Assembly: GCA_903772945.1 (NCBI GenBank)
Contig: CAICTM010000232.1
Coordinates: forward strand, 1-64,000
Reading direction: 5' to 3'
Length of the DNA: 64,000 nt
Source: Seminavis robusta
Lineage: Eukaryota > Bacillariophyta > Bacillariophyceae > Naviculales > Naviculaceae
Made by a program: the position numbers and the translations under genes. Positions 43,467 to 54,200 of this stretch are shown in pieces; the stretch's first letter is position 1, and every line of letters starts with the position of its first letter. The notes beneath the pieces were generated by a model. It was not told where the DNA came from and did no database searches. It was given only the letters and a program-made list of their open reading frames with translations.

Positions 43467-44564
43467 ATGTCCCATCACACCACCCTCGTACCGGTACCGG
43501 TAGCAGCGACAACAACTACATGTACATGTACCACCGGCGGTGCACCCACAGCTGGCGGAGTTGTGGTAGGTGCCGGTGATACATGTAATGTTTTCTTCGG
43601 GTCAGATGTGGTGTCTGCTTTTTCCGAACCGTCCGCGGAATTGAAGCAGGGTTCTGTACATGCAGGATCCTCTCAGAAGACGGATGAGTCTGATGACAGA
43701 TTGGCCAGTACTGGTACGACAGGCCATGGAAATGCTAGTGCTAGTGCTAGTTGCCAGAAGGAAGAGTATGCTGTCAACAACGCTGTTGCGGGCCGTTTTC
43801 CACAGCCAACCGTCATGCATCCGTACTTCCTCCAAGGCCGAGTGATGATGGGTGGTGGTGGGGTTCGTGCCGTGGGAGTTCCGGTTCCACTGATGCCCGC
43901 GCCTCCTGTCCCTGCTACCGCGAGTACCGGTACCGGTACTGCTGCAGCCCCCGGCCCTCAACCAGCCGTGTTCCTTGCGTCTCAGGCTCAAGCCATGGGA
44001 TGGCCCTCTTCCGACGAAACAAGGCTGCTGTTGAACCTACAGTTCCAGCAGCAACATCAACAGCAACATCAACAACATTTTCTTCCCGGGGCACCAATGG
44101 CAATGCCTGCACACGCCATGCCCATGGGACAGAACGGCAAGTGGAATACCGCAGTTGCTGCTCCCAAGGATAATCCCTTTGCCGGTCTGGGAAACTTTTC
44201 CAAGATCGAACCATTTCCGGAACGTCTACATCGACTCTTACAGGAGGTCGAAGCACAGGGTCAATCCCATATCATCTCATGGGTCAACAATGGAGAGGCC
44301 TTTGAGATTCATCAGTCCGATCGGTTCTTTGCAGAAATTGTTCCCCGCTATTTCAAACAATCTCGTTTGTCCTCCTTCAAGCGACAGCTCGGATTGTATG
44401 GCTTCCAACTTTGTGCTCCTTCCCATCAAGTCACAAGAGGTGGAACCGGGCATGGATACTACTCCCATCCTTGCTTTCGACGCGATTCGCCCGAGCTTTG
44501 CCGAAGAATGAGACGCACCGGCTTGAGTAAGGCCAAGAAGGGAGCCCAGGATTCTGCCAAGTGA
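43467..44564 (+). CDS. heat shock factor-type transcription factor, single exon, 365 aa
   Basis: ATG at 43467 (MSHHTTLVPVPVAATTTTCT) is the first real ATG in the frame; TGA 44562-44564. The HSF DNA-binding domain lies at residues 247-350: IEPFPERLHRLLQEVEAQ, HIISWVNNGEAFEIHQSDRF, then EIVPRYFKQSRLSSFKRQLG, LYGFQL, ending in RRDSPELCRRMRR. The N-terminal part is Thr/Ala/Gly/Pro-rich with a short Gln/His run. As with its neighbour, the DNA-binding domain is at the C-terminus and no clear oligomerisation heptads follow. Unlike its neighbour it lacks the intron inside the domain. The two genes are head to head, so local duplication with intron loss is likely. The N-terminal ACCGGTACCGG repeat of codons shows that the palindromic motif runs into the coding region. 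Confidence 0.9.
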   Translation: MSHHTTLVPVPVAATTTTCTCTTGGAPTAGGVVVGAGDTCNVFFGSDVVSAFSEPSAELKQGSVHAGSSQKTDESDDRLASTGTTGHGNASASASCQKEEYAVNNAVAGRFPQPTVMHPYFLQGRVMMGGGGVRAVGVPVPLMPAPPVPATASTGTGTAAAPGPQPAVFLASQAQAMGWPSSDETRLLLNLQFQQQHQQQHQQHFLPGAPMAMPAHAMPMGQNGKWNTAVAAPKDNPFAGLGNFSKIEPFPERLHRLLQEVEAQGQSHIISWVNNGEAFEIHQSDRFFAEIVPRYFKQSRLSSFKRQLGLYGFQLCAPSHQVTRGGTGHGYYSHPCFRRDSPELCRRMRRTGLSKAKKGAQDSAK

Positions 44565-45093
44565 AAGAGTTGGCTCTACAACTCTGTTTGAGTTGAGTCG
44601 TTGCGTGGTGTCGACCCATCAACAACAGACTTTCGGGGGTGACAAAGCGACAGTCGGGCGGCACTGTCGTCGCGAAGAGATCGTGTCGATTGTTAGTGTT
44701 GGATCAATAGGTAGCTTTATGAATCATTATTGATGAATGTATAGTATATTAATTACTGGAATTGGATGTTGCCTCGACCTCTCTTGGAGTCTGCCAATGA
44801 ACGCATGGGAGTGGAGCAGTTACATGGATACATGGAACCTCAGTCGAGTCGGAACCAAGCGCTCTCCGAAGAGACCAAGCATGGGTCGGAAACTCTCTGC
44901 TAGCTAGCTAGTACTACAGTAGGACAGCGCATGGTTCCGGTTATCCCGCTAGATACGTAGGTACCGTACGGTAGGCATATATGCTATACTAGTACCTCGG
45001 GAGTCTTCCTGCCCGAGCTCTCAATCCCATTATCTTGGCAGTCTACTAGTTAGACTAGCTAGTAGCTAGCTAGCTAGTAGTACTGCCTGTGAG
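44565..45093. other. intergenic with CTAG tracts
   Basis: 529 bp with (CTAG)n at 44900-44912 and 45057-45080 and a GGTACCGTACGGTAGG palindrome near 44960. No gene seen. Confidence 0.55.
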
Positions 45094-45520
45094 TGCACTA
45101 CGCTAAAAGCTAGTGTAAAGATCTTTCGAGTGTTTTGTGTTTGAGAGAATGAAAGTTATGAGAGAGATTAGAAAGCTACGAAAACTAATCCATGAAAGAG
45201 ATCGTTGTGAAGCTCATTGAAGTTGGTCTCCCGCGGGAGGCCTCGAAGTGTGATACCCTAGGTTATGGCAATAACTCTACGTACTCCACGGTCCATTTCC
45301 GGAACACGTGGAAACTTCAGCTAAGCTAGTAGCTGTCTAGTAGCGTGGAAGCTTTCCACGCCGGCTAAATATCTAGAGCGATGTTTCATCGACAACCTAG
45401 TATGACTAGCAGTCATGAGAACCCTGTCTCAATGACTATTCGCGAAGGACTACGTCATGAGTCGAACTCAAACCCTATCTAGGATCGAGTCGCGAATAAG
45501 GCTAAGAGCCGTGTATTGCA
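45094..45520 (-). repeat. LTR, left copy
   Basis: TGCACTACGC...GTATTGCA, 427 bp. Very similar to 50827-51248; the left copy has a few small insertions (for example an extra GCTAA near 45322). Confidence 0.9.
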
Positions 45521-45640
45521 TTCGCCCCTGACAAGGGTCACAGAAGGACGACATCAGTGGACAAGGAGAACATATTAATTAAAGTGCGGGGCACTCTCCG
45601 GAGATTGGATGTAGACATGTGCGTCGCACAGATGGCAATC

Positions 45641-46242
45641 CTACAAGGGGATCAGGCCTTGTATGGGTGTAAATACCTTATATTCCAAGTCTGGTAGACT
45701 GTGCCGCCATTGGCGTAGCATGTCGGAGCCGTACAGTGCCATTGTTATTGACTCGGTCCATATTGTAAGGACCTTTGACTTTGGTGACCGTACTTGCGGT
45801 GCTGATACTGTTGAAACCTCACAGTATCGTTGACATTGTATTGATGAGGGACACGCGCGCGTTTTCCTTATCAGTGTGTTTCTGGATGAGTCGTTGGCGA
45901 CTTCTTTGATGTGTTTCCAGTTCTTCGAAACGGACGTTGTGAATCGCGTCACGATTGAACACGTTGGTAATGAACTTGCGACGAAGTCCATTCATCCCGG
46001 AGAGTCTTCTCGACTTTTGCGCGGAACTCACGTCTCTATCCATGATAACCTCAGCAGGCCATGGAGACCGGTGAGCCACGTCGTTCTAGAACGATGGCTA
46101 CTTCGTCTGCTGCATTGGAGCAGATCTCGGCAATCTCGAACCATTCGGTTACGGGATCAATCATTGTCAAGCAATGAAATGGACAGGGATTCCTTTTCTT
46201 GGGATCCCCGACGTTGTATGTACATGTGATCGTCCGATCCAT
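45641..46242 (-). pseudogene. integrase fragment, copy 2
   Basis: Contains CLTMIDPVTEWFEI (catalytic core with its Asp), PWPAEVIMDRD and RFEELETHQRSRQRLIQKHT in shifted frames. Confidence 0.7.
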
Positions 46243-46507
46243 ATGTCTCGACAGTAGTTCACTAGTTCAATGAATCTACCAAGTTTCTTCCTGTTCGTAG
46301 GAGGAGGGATGTTCTGGATCGCATCTATTTTCTTGGTTACGGGTTGGATTCCTTCTCAAGTAATCCAGTAGCCTATACTCAAGTTCTCTCTTTCGAAGAA
46401 GGACTTGGTAGCATTGATCTTAAGTCCGGCTTCTCGAAGCCTTTCGGAGAACTTCATCTAACTATTCAACGTGATCCCTAGATCGCCTTAGTTAGATGAG
46501 TTGATCA

Positions 46508-46762
46508 TCATGTATGCAGGACATTTTCCAAGTCGTGCATGAGTTTTCCCATCTTCCTTTGGAAGATGTAGGGACTATTGCATAGGCCCATCGGTACTCG
46601 TTGGTATTCGTATTTCCTGAATCCGTCTAGATTCAGTAGCATGTCTTGTATCCTTGGGATCGGACAAGGTTTTTGCTCAATCCTTTTGTTCAGTTCCCGG
46701 ACGTCAGAGATGAACCGTTTAGATCCATTCTTTTTGGGAATGATAATGTTGGTGCCGTCCAC
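46508..46762 (-). pseudogene. reverse transcriptase fragment, copy 2
   Basis: Reads IIIPKKNGSKRFISDVRELN, then LNLDGFRKYEYQRVPMGLCN, both typical of gypsy reverse transcriptase. The catalytic aspartate segment between the palm motifs has been deleted (FRKYEYQ joins two blocks). Confidence 0.75.
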
Positions 46763-46863
46763 TCGGAATGGTTTACCTTCTTACGGGACATATATAGCCT
46801 TAACCTTAATCTCAACTGACATCACTCGGATCGTTCGATCGATCCAAGCCACTCGTACACCTT

Positions 46864-47272
46864 CATACGCTAAAAGCTATGTAAAGATCTTTCGAGTGTT
46901 TTGAGTTGAGAGAATGAAAGTTATGAGAGGATTAGAAAGCTATGAAAACTAATCAACGAGAGAGAATCCACATCAAAGGATCGTAGATTGAACTCCGCGG
47001 GAGACTGTAGAGTGTGATAGAGTAGGTTGGTAGCAATCCTACTCACTCCACCGATCCAAAAACGGAAGCGTGGAAGATTTGTCTACATTTATCTAGTAGC
47101 GTGGAATTCTCCACGCCGCTAAATTTCTAGCGCGATGTTTCACCATCGACTAGTATGACTAGCGGTCATGAGAACCCTGTCTCAATGACTATTCACGAAA
47201 GACTCAGTCATTGACGAACTCAAACCCTATCTAGGATCGAGTCGCGAATAAGGCTAAGAGCCGTGTAATGCA
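46864..47272 (-). repeat. LTR, middle copy, more diverged
   Basis: Aligns with the outer LTRs from CGCTAAAAGCTA onward and ends GTAATGCA. It has many single-base deletions. A purine run (AGGGGGCGAA on the minus strand) borders it as a polypurine tract. Confidence 0.8.
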
Positions 47273-47492
47273 TTCGCCCCCTGACAAGGGTCATGGAAGG
47301 CACGACATCAGTCGGACAGAGAACTATGAATTAAAGTGCGGGCACTCTCCGGAGATTGGATGTAGACATGTCGTCGCACGATGGCAATCCTACAAGGGGA
47401 TCAGGCCTTGTATGGGTGTATAATACCTTTGTTCCAAGTCTGGTAGACTTGGCCGCTACTGGCGGTAGCATGTTGAGCCGTACAGTGCCATG

Positions 47493-47881
47493 TTATTGAC
47501 TCGGTCTGTGTGGTAAGGACCTTTGTGCTTTGGCTGACCGTACTAGCGGTTCTGATACTGATGAATCATCATAGTATCGTTGACATTGTGTTGATGGGAC
47601 ACTGTCGCTTCTCCCTATCGTCGTTTTTCTGGATAAGTCGTTGGCGATGTTCCTTGATGTATTTCCAGTTTGCTTCGAAACGGATGTTGTGAATCTTGTC
47701 ACGATTGACGCGCGTGAACTTGCGACGAAGTCCATGTTCATCCCGGAGAGTCTTCTCGACCTCTGCGCGGGACTCACGTTCTCTGTCCATGACAACCTCG
47801 GCCGGTCATGGATACTGGGTAACCCACTCTGTTTTAGAACGATGGTTACTTCATCTGCTGTCTTGGAGCAGACCTTGGTAG
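47493..47881 (-). pseudogene. integrase fragment, copy 1
   Basis: Contains RDEHGLRRKF and FEANWKYIKEHRQRLIQKND, the integrase C-terminal region of gypsy elements, in shifted frames. Confidence 0.65.
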
Positions 47882-48110
47882 TTCATTGGTCCAATGAACA
47901 CGAGTTCCTTCCTGTTGGTAGGAGAGCGATAGCTGGATCGCATCTATTGTCCTTTAGTTAAAGGTTGGATTCCTTCTCGAGTAGCCAATGGTCTAGATAC
48001 TCAAGTTCTTCTCTTTCGAGGAAGGCCTTGGTAGTGTTGATTTTAATTCCGACTTCTTGAAGTCTTTGGAAAATTCATCTAACTATTCAACGTGATCCAC
48101 CAGATCGTCG

Positions 48111-48560
48111 TCAGTTAGATAGTTGATCATCAATGTATGCACGGACATTTTCTAAGTCATGCATGCGTGTTTTCATCTTCCTTTGGAAGATGTCGGGACT
48201 ATTAATAGCCCATTGGCAACCTCTGGTACTCGTGCTTTCCCCTCGGGAGTACGATGGTACAGAGTTGCTTCGAGTGAGGTGACAGCTCGATGTGTAGTGT
48301 CCCATGTCAGGTCTAGACTAGTAGCGTACTTGATCTCTAGATTCAAGAGCATGTCCTGTATTTTTGGATGATAAGGCTTTCGTTAATCCTTTTGTTCAGT
48401 TCCCGGAATTCAGAGATGAATCGTTCAGATCCCTCTTTCTTGGGAATGATAAAAGTGGTGCCGCCACTCGGAACAGTTTTCTCTTTGAGTACTCCTGCTT
48501 GCAGAGACGTTCAACTCCTCTTAAGAGTGTTGGTATGGACCCGTGGGGTAGGGTGGCCCT
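48111..48560 (-). pseudogene. reverse transcriptase fragment, copy 1
   Basis: Broken frames contain SPDIFQRKM, then HDLENVRAYIDDQ with the YxDD catalytic motif. Parts upstream are missing or frameshifted. Confidence 0.7.
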
Positions 48561-48763
48561 AGTATAATAGGATTTAGCGTCGGGACGAAGTTCTTACTTC
48601 GTAGTCGTCCATTTGCAACTCTCCCAAGTACCCTCGACTGGGTCGGAGCACTTGGTTGAGAAGGCATGAGGCAGTTCTTGTCTTCCTTATTTAAATGATT
48701 TCGACTCTGGCACATCTGCCTTAAGTCAGTTTGTTCTATGTCGCATCAAGAATCTTCTTGAGA

Positions 48764-49355
48764 CTATCTGCACTGTCGTTGACGCGCAGGATCAGGAATG
48801 GAGAAGTTTTCTTCTCCATCGGTATTGCCATCTTTCGCAGGGAAAAATATGCTGTTCCACTCCATTGACATGGTAGTGAAATCAAACTTGATTCTTAGGT
48901 CGGAGAGAGTGTCTTGACCTATGATCATGTCATGCGCCCCCAAGTTCTTGGTGACGTGTAAATTCCATTCGATAATTCTACTATCGCGGAACTCAGGAAT
49001 CATGAGTGTGCCCTTACACTTCGTGCGGGGTTTCAATTCTTTTACAGAAGCAATCCGTAATGTTTGGACGCCCCCATGATTCTTCATGAGTAAACTCTTA
49101 CATGAGTTGAGTAATTAAAGTTCCGGATGCTCCTGTATTATCCAGTAAGCAACAGAGTGTAACGGGTTTTTGTTTCCCTTTCTCTCGTCTGTTAAATCTA
49201 ACATAGACGATAGTTTTGAGGTCTCTTGTCTTGCAAAGTTGATGAGTTGATTGGCCATGGACGAAGTTAACGATGCTGAACAGATCGTCAGAATCTAGTT
49301 GAGCAGCTTCTAGGCGATTATCTAATTTGCCGTAGACTTCGTCAGTTGCAAACAA
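48764..49355 (-). pseudogene. retropepsin-like protease fragment
   Basis: Reads VTLCCLLDNTGASGTLITQL, the aspartic protease active-site region. One Asn stands inside the usual D-T-G, which should harm activity. A stop codon follows at about 49095, and the domain goes on in another frame (HDMIIGQDTLSDLRIKFDFT is the conserved second half) to 48764. Confidence 0.75.
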
Positions 49356-49445
49356 TTCTTGTTTACTAGTTAGTGAGATATCTTCCTCACTTAGGTATGA
49401 GAAATCGGAACATGGTTCCGTTGAATCATCATCCTGGCCTAATCC

Positions 49446-50774
49446 TCAGACGGAGATCTCTCCATCTGAATGATTGAAGTCGAAGTCGGCAAGAGCCTTG
49501 TCGACCGCAGCCATTTTCTTGTCCATCATGTTGAGGGACCCGATAGAGGAGTCATCCTCGTTGTTAGAGTCGTCTGACTTGCGTTTGGCAACATGGTTGC
49601 ATTCGCTTTTCTTCTTGCGATCCGCCTTGACTGCAGCGTTGGAGACTTTCTTCATGAGGACAGAGAGTTCCTTCTTGGTGTAGGACTTGGCGTCGTCGGA
49701 CTTGCGTTTCCAAGTCTTGTTCTTGTTGTACGCTGGCTTGCTATGGTTGTCAGACGAGGACTTGGCTTTGAGTTTCTTCAGAGTCATGCAATCAGCAGTA
49801 TTGTGAGTGCTGGACTCGTGGTAATCACACCACTTTTCTTCGCTCTTGGAAGAATGGTCGTTGTTGCGAGTAGACTTGTACTTCTTGCTGTTGTTCTTCT
49901 TCGAAGGAGCTTGCTTGGCATCACTGCCTTTGTCAAAGTCTTCAGCGGATTCCATGCGCTCACAGAATCCAATGAGCGCTGTCATCTCGGCAGTGAAAGG
50001 ATCGAAGTCGTGTTCTTCCATCTTGCGCATCCAGGAACGAGGAATGCCATGACAGATGATGTCGATGAATTCGTCCTGGTTCAACTGTTGATTGGCACCG
50101 AAAGGTGGCAAACGTGGAAGCTCATCGGTATTCATCCGAGTGAGGTTGTTGATGTAGGCGCGAGTTGTCATTTCGCTAGGCTTACGCATCTTGCGACGCA
50201 TGAAGCGTTTCTGTTTTTCGAGAGCCTTGTAAGGGCAGGCTGCTTCGATAACCGCGTTGATTCCAAAGGTGATATCAGCATCGCTTAGAGCGGGTTCTGC
50301 TGCACCGTCCCATGCGGCTTGGATACGAGCTTGGAATTGGACTTCGGTTTCTCCAGAAGTCACATCGCGTGGAGGAATTGCGTTCACAGCAATTTGTCGT
50401 AGGGCGTGATGACGCACTGCACGATGGCCTGCACACCCAGCTTCGTAGGCACTCTTCGCAGAGCTGGAAGTCATCTCCTTGAGAAGGCGATGTTTGTCGT
50501 CGGCATTGGCAAGGTTGAGTCCAACGAAGACCTTCTCCATATTCGTAGCCCACTTGATGGTCTGACGTGGAGTGTTGGAACCATTGATGATGGCTACCTT
50601 GAAGGTGTATTTGGCACTGTTTGCATCTGCAGGAACGGTGCGAAGTTTGTAGGTGGTTGCACGAGAATCGTCGATCTCGGCGTCTTCGTCGTTGTCCACG
50701 AGAGGAAGAATGGGTTTGTCACGCAACTGTTTCTCGAAGTTGGTGAACGCATGTTTTCCTTGAGCAATCTGCAT
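49446..50774 (-). CDS. retrotransposon Gag-like protein, 442 aa
   Basis: First ATG outside the LTR is 50774 (MQIAQGKHAFTNFEKQLRDK). The frame is fully open to the stop at 49446-49448, unlike the rest of the element. The middle is helical and capsid-like (MTTRAYINNLTRMNTDELPR). The C-terminal half is Lys/Ser/Asn-rich with CDYHESSTHNTADC, a C-x2-H-x4-H-x3-C motif that replaces the usual CCHC knuckle. It is followed by protease on the same strand. An antisense frame of 231 codons at 49593-50288 is a shadow of this gene. Confidence 0.8.
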   Translation of the reverse strand: MQIAQGKHAFTNFEKQLRDKPILPLVDNDEDAEIDDSRATTYKLRTVPADANSAKYTFKVAIINGSNTPRQTIKWATNMEKVFVGLNLANADDKHRLLKEMTSSSAKSAYEAGCAGHRAVRHHALRQIAVNAIPPRDVTSGETEVQFQARIQAAWDGAAEPALSDADITFGINAVIEAACPYKALEKQKRFMRRKMRKPSEMTTRAYINNLTRMNTDELPRLPPFGANQQLNQDEFIDIICHGIPRSWMRKMEEHDFDPFTAEMTALIGFCERMESAEDFDKGSDAKQAPSKKNNSKKYKSTRNNDHSSKSEEKWCDYHESSTHNTADCMTLKKLKAKSSSDNHSKPAYNKNKTWKRKSDDAKSYTKKELSVLMKKVSNAAVKADRKKKSECNHVAKRKSDDSNNEDDSSIGSLNMMDKKMAAVDKALADFDFNHSDGEISV

Positions 50775-50826
50775 GGTGAAGGAATAGGTTGAGGGTAGCT
50801 GAAAGCTATTGTGTTTGTTAACAAAA

Positions 50827-51248
50827 TGCACTACGCTAAAAGCTAGTGTAAAGATCTTTCGAGTGTTTTGTGTTTGAGAGAATGAAAGTTATGAGAGAGA
50901 TTAGAAAACTACGAAAACTAATCCATGAGAGAGATCGTTGTGAAGCTCATTGAAGTTGGTCTCCCGCGGGAGGCCTCGAAGTGTGATATCGTATGTTATG
51001 GCAATAACTCTACGTACTCCACGGTCCATTTCCGGAACACGTGGAAACTTCAGCTAGTAGCTGTCTAGTAGCGTGGAAGCTTTCCACGCCGGCTAAATAT
51101 CTAGAGCGATGTTTCATCGACAACCTAGTATGACTAGCAGTCATGAGAACCATGTCTCAATGACTATTCGCGAAGGACTACGTCATGAGTCGAACTCAAA
51201 CCCTATCTAGGATCGAGTCGCGAATAAGGCTAAGAGCCGTGTATTGCA
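50827..51248 (-). repeat. LTR, right copy (5' LTR of the coding part)
   Basis: TGCACTACGC...GTATTGCA, 422 bp, followed by TGAG. Upstream end of gag begins just inside. Confidence 0.9.
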
Positions 51249-54200
51249 TGAGCTCTCAATCTCATTTTTTCTATTTCCGGAAGACAGTATTAAACGGGTT
51301 TTCCCGGTAAATATAAGGTTAAAGTTATGGTTTACTCTGCATATTTATATTCAAAATATATATTACCACATCTACCAAACTTCCATCAAAGCAGTCTTCG
51401 TTCCGGAGTACTGGTATTTCACTTTCCTGTTTGCTTCCCATCCACTGAAGCCAGGATATAAGGCAGTAAGACTGGAAATTGAAGGTTCAATTGAAGCTTA
51501 TAAGGTAGCTCCAATTAAACGCCAATTAGAAACACAGGCCCTTGTAACTTTTTAAAAACTATACTCCTCTCTAGCTAGCAACAACTTCAGCTTTTTTCGT
51601 GCAACCACTCGAAAGAGCGTGCAAAACTGTGCATTCCAGTACATGGTACAAGGTTTGGGAAGCTACAGTCGCTCAAAGCTTGCAACTTTTACTCTGAAAA
51701 TGGGAGCATCAAAATGGTGAATAATGATGATATCCACTTTCTCGACTGCTACAGTCCATCCACAGGTCACTATTATGTGGGGATTGTCTTGCTATTATAC
51801 TTAGGCGTCTTCTTCCAACAGGAGATGACAGGATTCCATTATTAGAACCACTCTCTGGACCTTTCAAGAGTGGCGGCAGCGGCCACACGACCATCCTCAA
51901 ATCCTGTTTCTTCCTATTGAATGCTCTCTTTCTGTGGCTGGAACTGGCTCTTGCCCTGTCGACAGCAGCAAACTATAGCATTTTAAAATAAAGACACCTG
52001 ACGATGTAAAAGTAGCACTGCTGTCTCGATGTGGCCTGCCAATAAAAATAATGAGCAAGGATCAAAACTGCACTAACCTTACCTCGGCAGTCTATCTGCC
52101 TGAGCCCTCACCCCCTTTTTTGGTATTTCCTGCTTCCTGTTTCCTGCTTCCTGTTTCCTGTTTCCTGTTCCGGTGAAGCCAAAATATAGGGATAGAGATA
52201 GGCACAAGCCAACTCTACAATTTAGGGGTAGGAATAAATCATGATTATTCAAGGTTAGTGCACTCAACACAATAATCCAGCAGAAGCTACAAAAGTTACA
52301 GGTACGTACGGGAGTGACAGCTGTAAAATTATGGTTAGCGGGCGGCAACACATGACGAAGTCGGGTGTTGTCGCCAGGGCTAGCTTAAATAAAAAGAAGG
52401 TTATAATGAAGGAATGATACCGGGCGGCAACACACGACGAAGTCGGGTGTTGCCGCCAGGGCTACCTTGAAAGAAGGGTGCAATCTCAAACATGTTATCA
52501 TTCTTCTATCTGTCTTTCTGCCGAGGTATCGCAGCTCCCGCTGACTTATTAGGCTTAACAGGCACAGCATCTAAATGGCTGGCGACATTTTAAAAAAGGT
52601 TACGGTGTAGTGTACCAAGTTCATTACAAAAGTACAATAAGCCAGCAAGAGCGTAATTTCATGTTTCGTGGCTGACGCTCCACACTCCCCGCTCTCCCCG
52701 CTATCCCCACTCCAAACGGATTATCAAGTTAGACTAGACTAATTTTACAAGAATTATTGATGTCAAAATGGTCAGGCAAGCACACACCGCCAATAATAAT
52801 TTTTATTTGGAATTAGCATTCACGCAGCTATTCACGCATTGTCATTCGATGACTACAGCTTCAACCCAGGGAGATTACCCTACTGAGGATGTATCAAACT
52901 TCCGTGAGTGACTGGTGAAAGGGTGAACGTGTGAACGTTGGCGCTGACTGGGTGCCTAGCTAGCTAGTAGCCGGGCAGGTACAGTCTTAGTAGCTGCTGG
53001 CTGCTGGTACTGGTAGAGCAGGCTGGTAGAATGCTTCCTTGCTATCTATCTAGCTAGCTAGCTAGCAAGCTAGTAGCTACTATGCATAGTCGCCCGATGC
53101 CTCTCTTGCGAGAAACAATCTTGTGCAGGCGAAGGAAGCAGAACCCACGCAGCCCTACCGATAGCTACTAGTAGTACAACTAACACCTACTCCTATGTAC
53201 TTCTACTACTAGCTAGCTAGCTAGCTAGCTAGTAACTGTGATTGTCGGATTGTTGGTCAGTTCAGCCGTCAGTTCGGTGGTACGCTGTATTGGTGAATTC
53301 AATCGTTAGGCTATTAGCTAGTTCTGTTGTTCTGTTCTTTGTCTCGATTGTTCCACAAATGAAGCAGACATTATAATACTTTCAATAATTAGTGTATGGT
53401 TTCATAGTTTCATTTATTTTGTTACTACTATTAATAGTATATTGGTACAATTGCTAATATTGCTTAATAAGAGTTTCTCAGTACGGGAGTATCATTTTAT
53501 ATTACTGGTGATGTTTCAATACATAATTATCCTATAAAAATGTTTAGGCTTCAGATTCAGATGCTCTTCAGCTGGTGGTTCTCCCACAATGTCATCTAAC
53601 ATCCCCTACTGCCATAGAACTGTCGCAGCATCGGCACTTTGTGGATTATGAGAGGTGAATTTAATCATGAGGTATTGACAACGCTGGCCCCCTACAATTT
53701 AAAAGCCAGTGATTTACGGCACGAACGGTGCTTGAAGAGAGGGTGACAAAGCACCAGATCGTTGGGGTGAATTCATTCATGAGGGGACCATTCTTCAATC
53801 CAAAAATTTGAGTGCCCGTGAACTGCCACTTATGAGACGGTGGAAAAGAGCACTTTGTTGCGTGCAAGGAAACATCATCATCTGCTTCAACCGAGCCAAA
53901 TCCAGTTTACACGATGCACAGTGCATCAAAGCATTTTCAAGGTAAACTGAGATCGTCCAATGCAAGTTAGACTACTAGCTAGCTAGCCTTTGTAGCGCAA
54001 GAGATTAGATGATGTGAGCTCGGCGAAGATGGTCTTCTCCAAGAGTAGCTGCGGGGTATCCCTCCTCCAAGTTTCAGTAGCCCATTGCAGTCTGGATCGC
54101 TGCAGCAAGTGCCGATACACTTGTAGTATTTTCGGAGAACTGACTGGCCATTCTCTGGATGGCCAAATCGAAAAAGCCGCACATTCAGAGCGACGATGAT

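Larger units (their letters stand above)
45094..51248 (-). mobile_element. Ty3/gypsy-type LTR retrotransposon, tandem with three LTRs
   Basis: LTRs start TGCACTACGCTAAAAGC and end GTATTGCA: 45094-45520 and 50827-51248, flanked by the 4-bp direct repeat TGAG on both outer sides. A third, more altered LTR is at about 46864-47272. Order on the minus strand is LTR (right), gag, protease, reverse transcriptase and integrase pieces, LTR (middle), again reverse transcriptase and integrase pieces, LTR (left). So the part between left and middle LTRs repeats the 3' half of the element. Pol is too short: no RNase H is seen between the reverse transcriptase piece with YIDD (near 48120) and the integrase pieces. 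Confidence 0.85.

Noticed and set aside
49593-50288. 231-codon open frame on the plus strand
   Set aside because: Lies fully antisense to the intact gag gene; its Val/Leu-rich sequence is the mirror of Lys/Asn/Asp codons.
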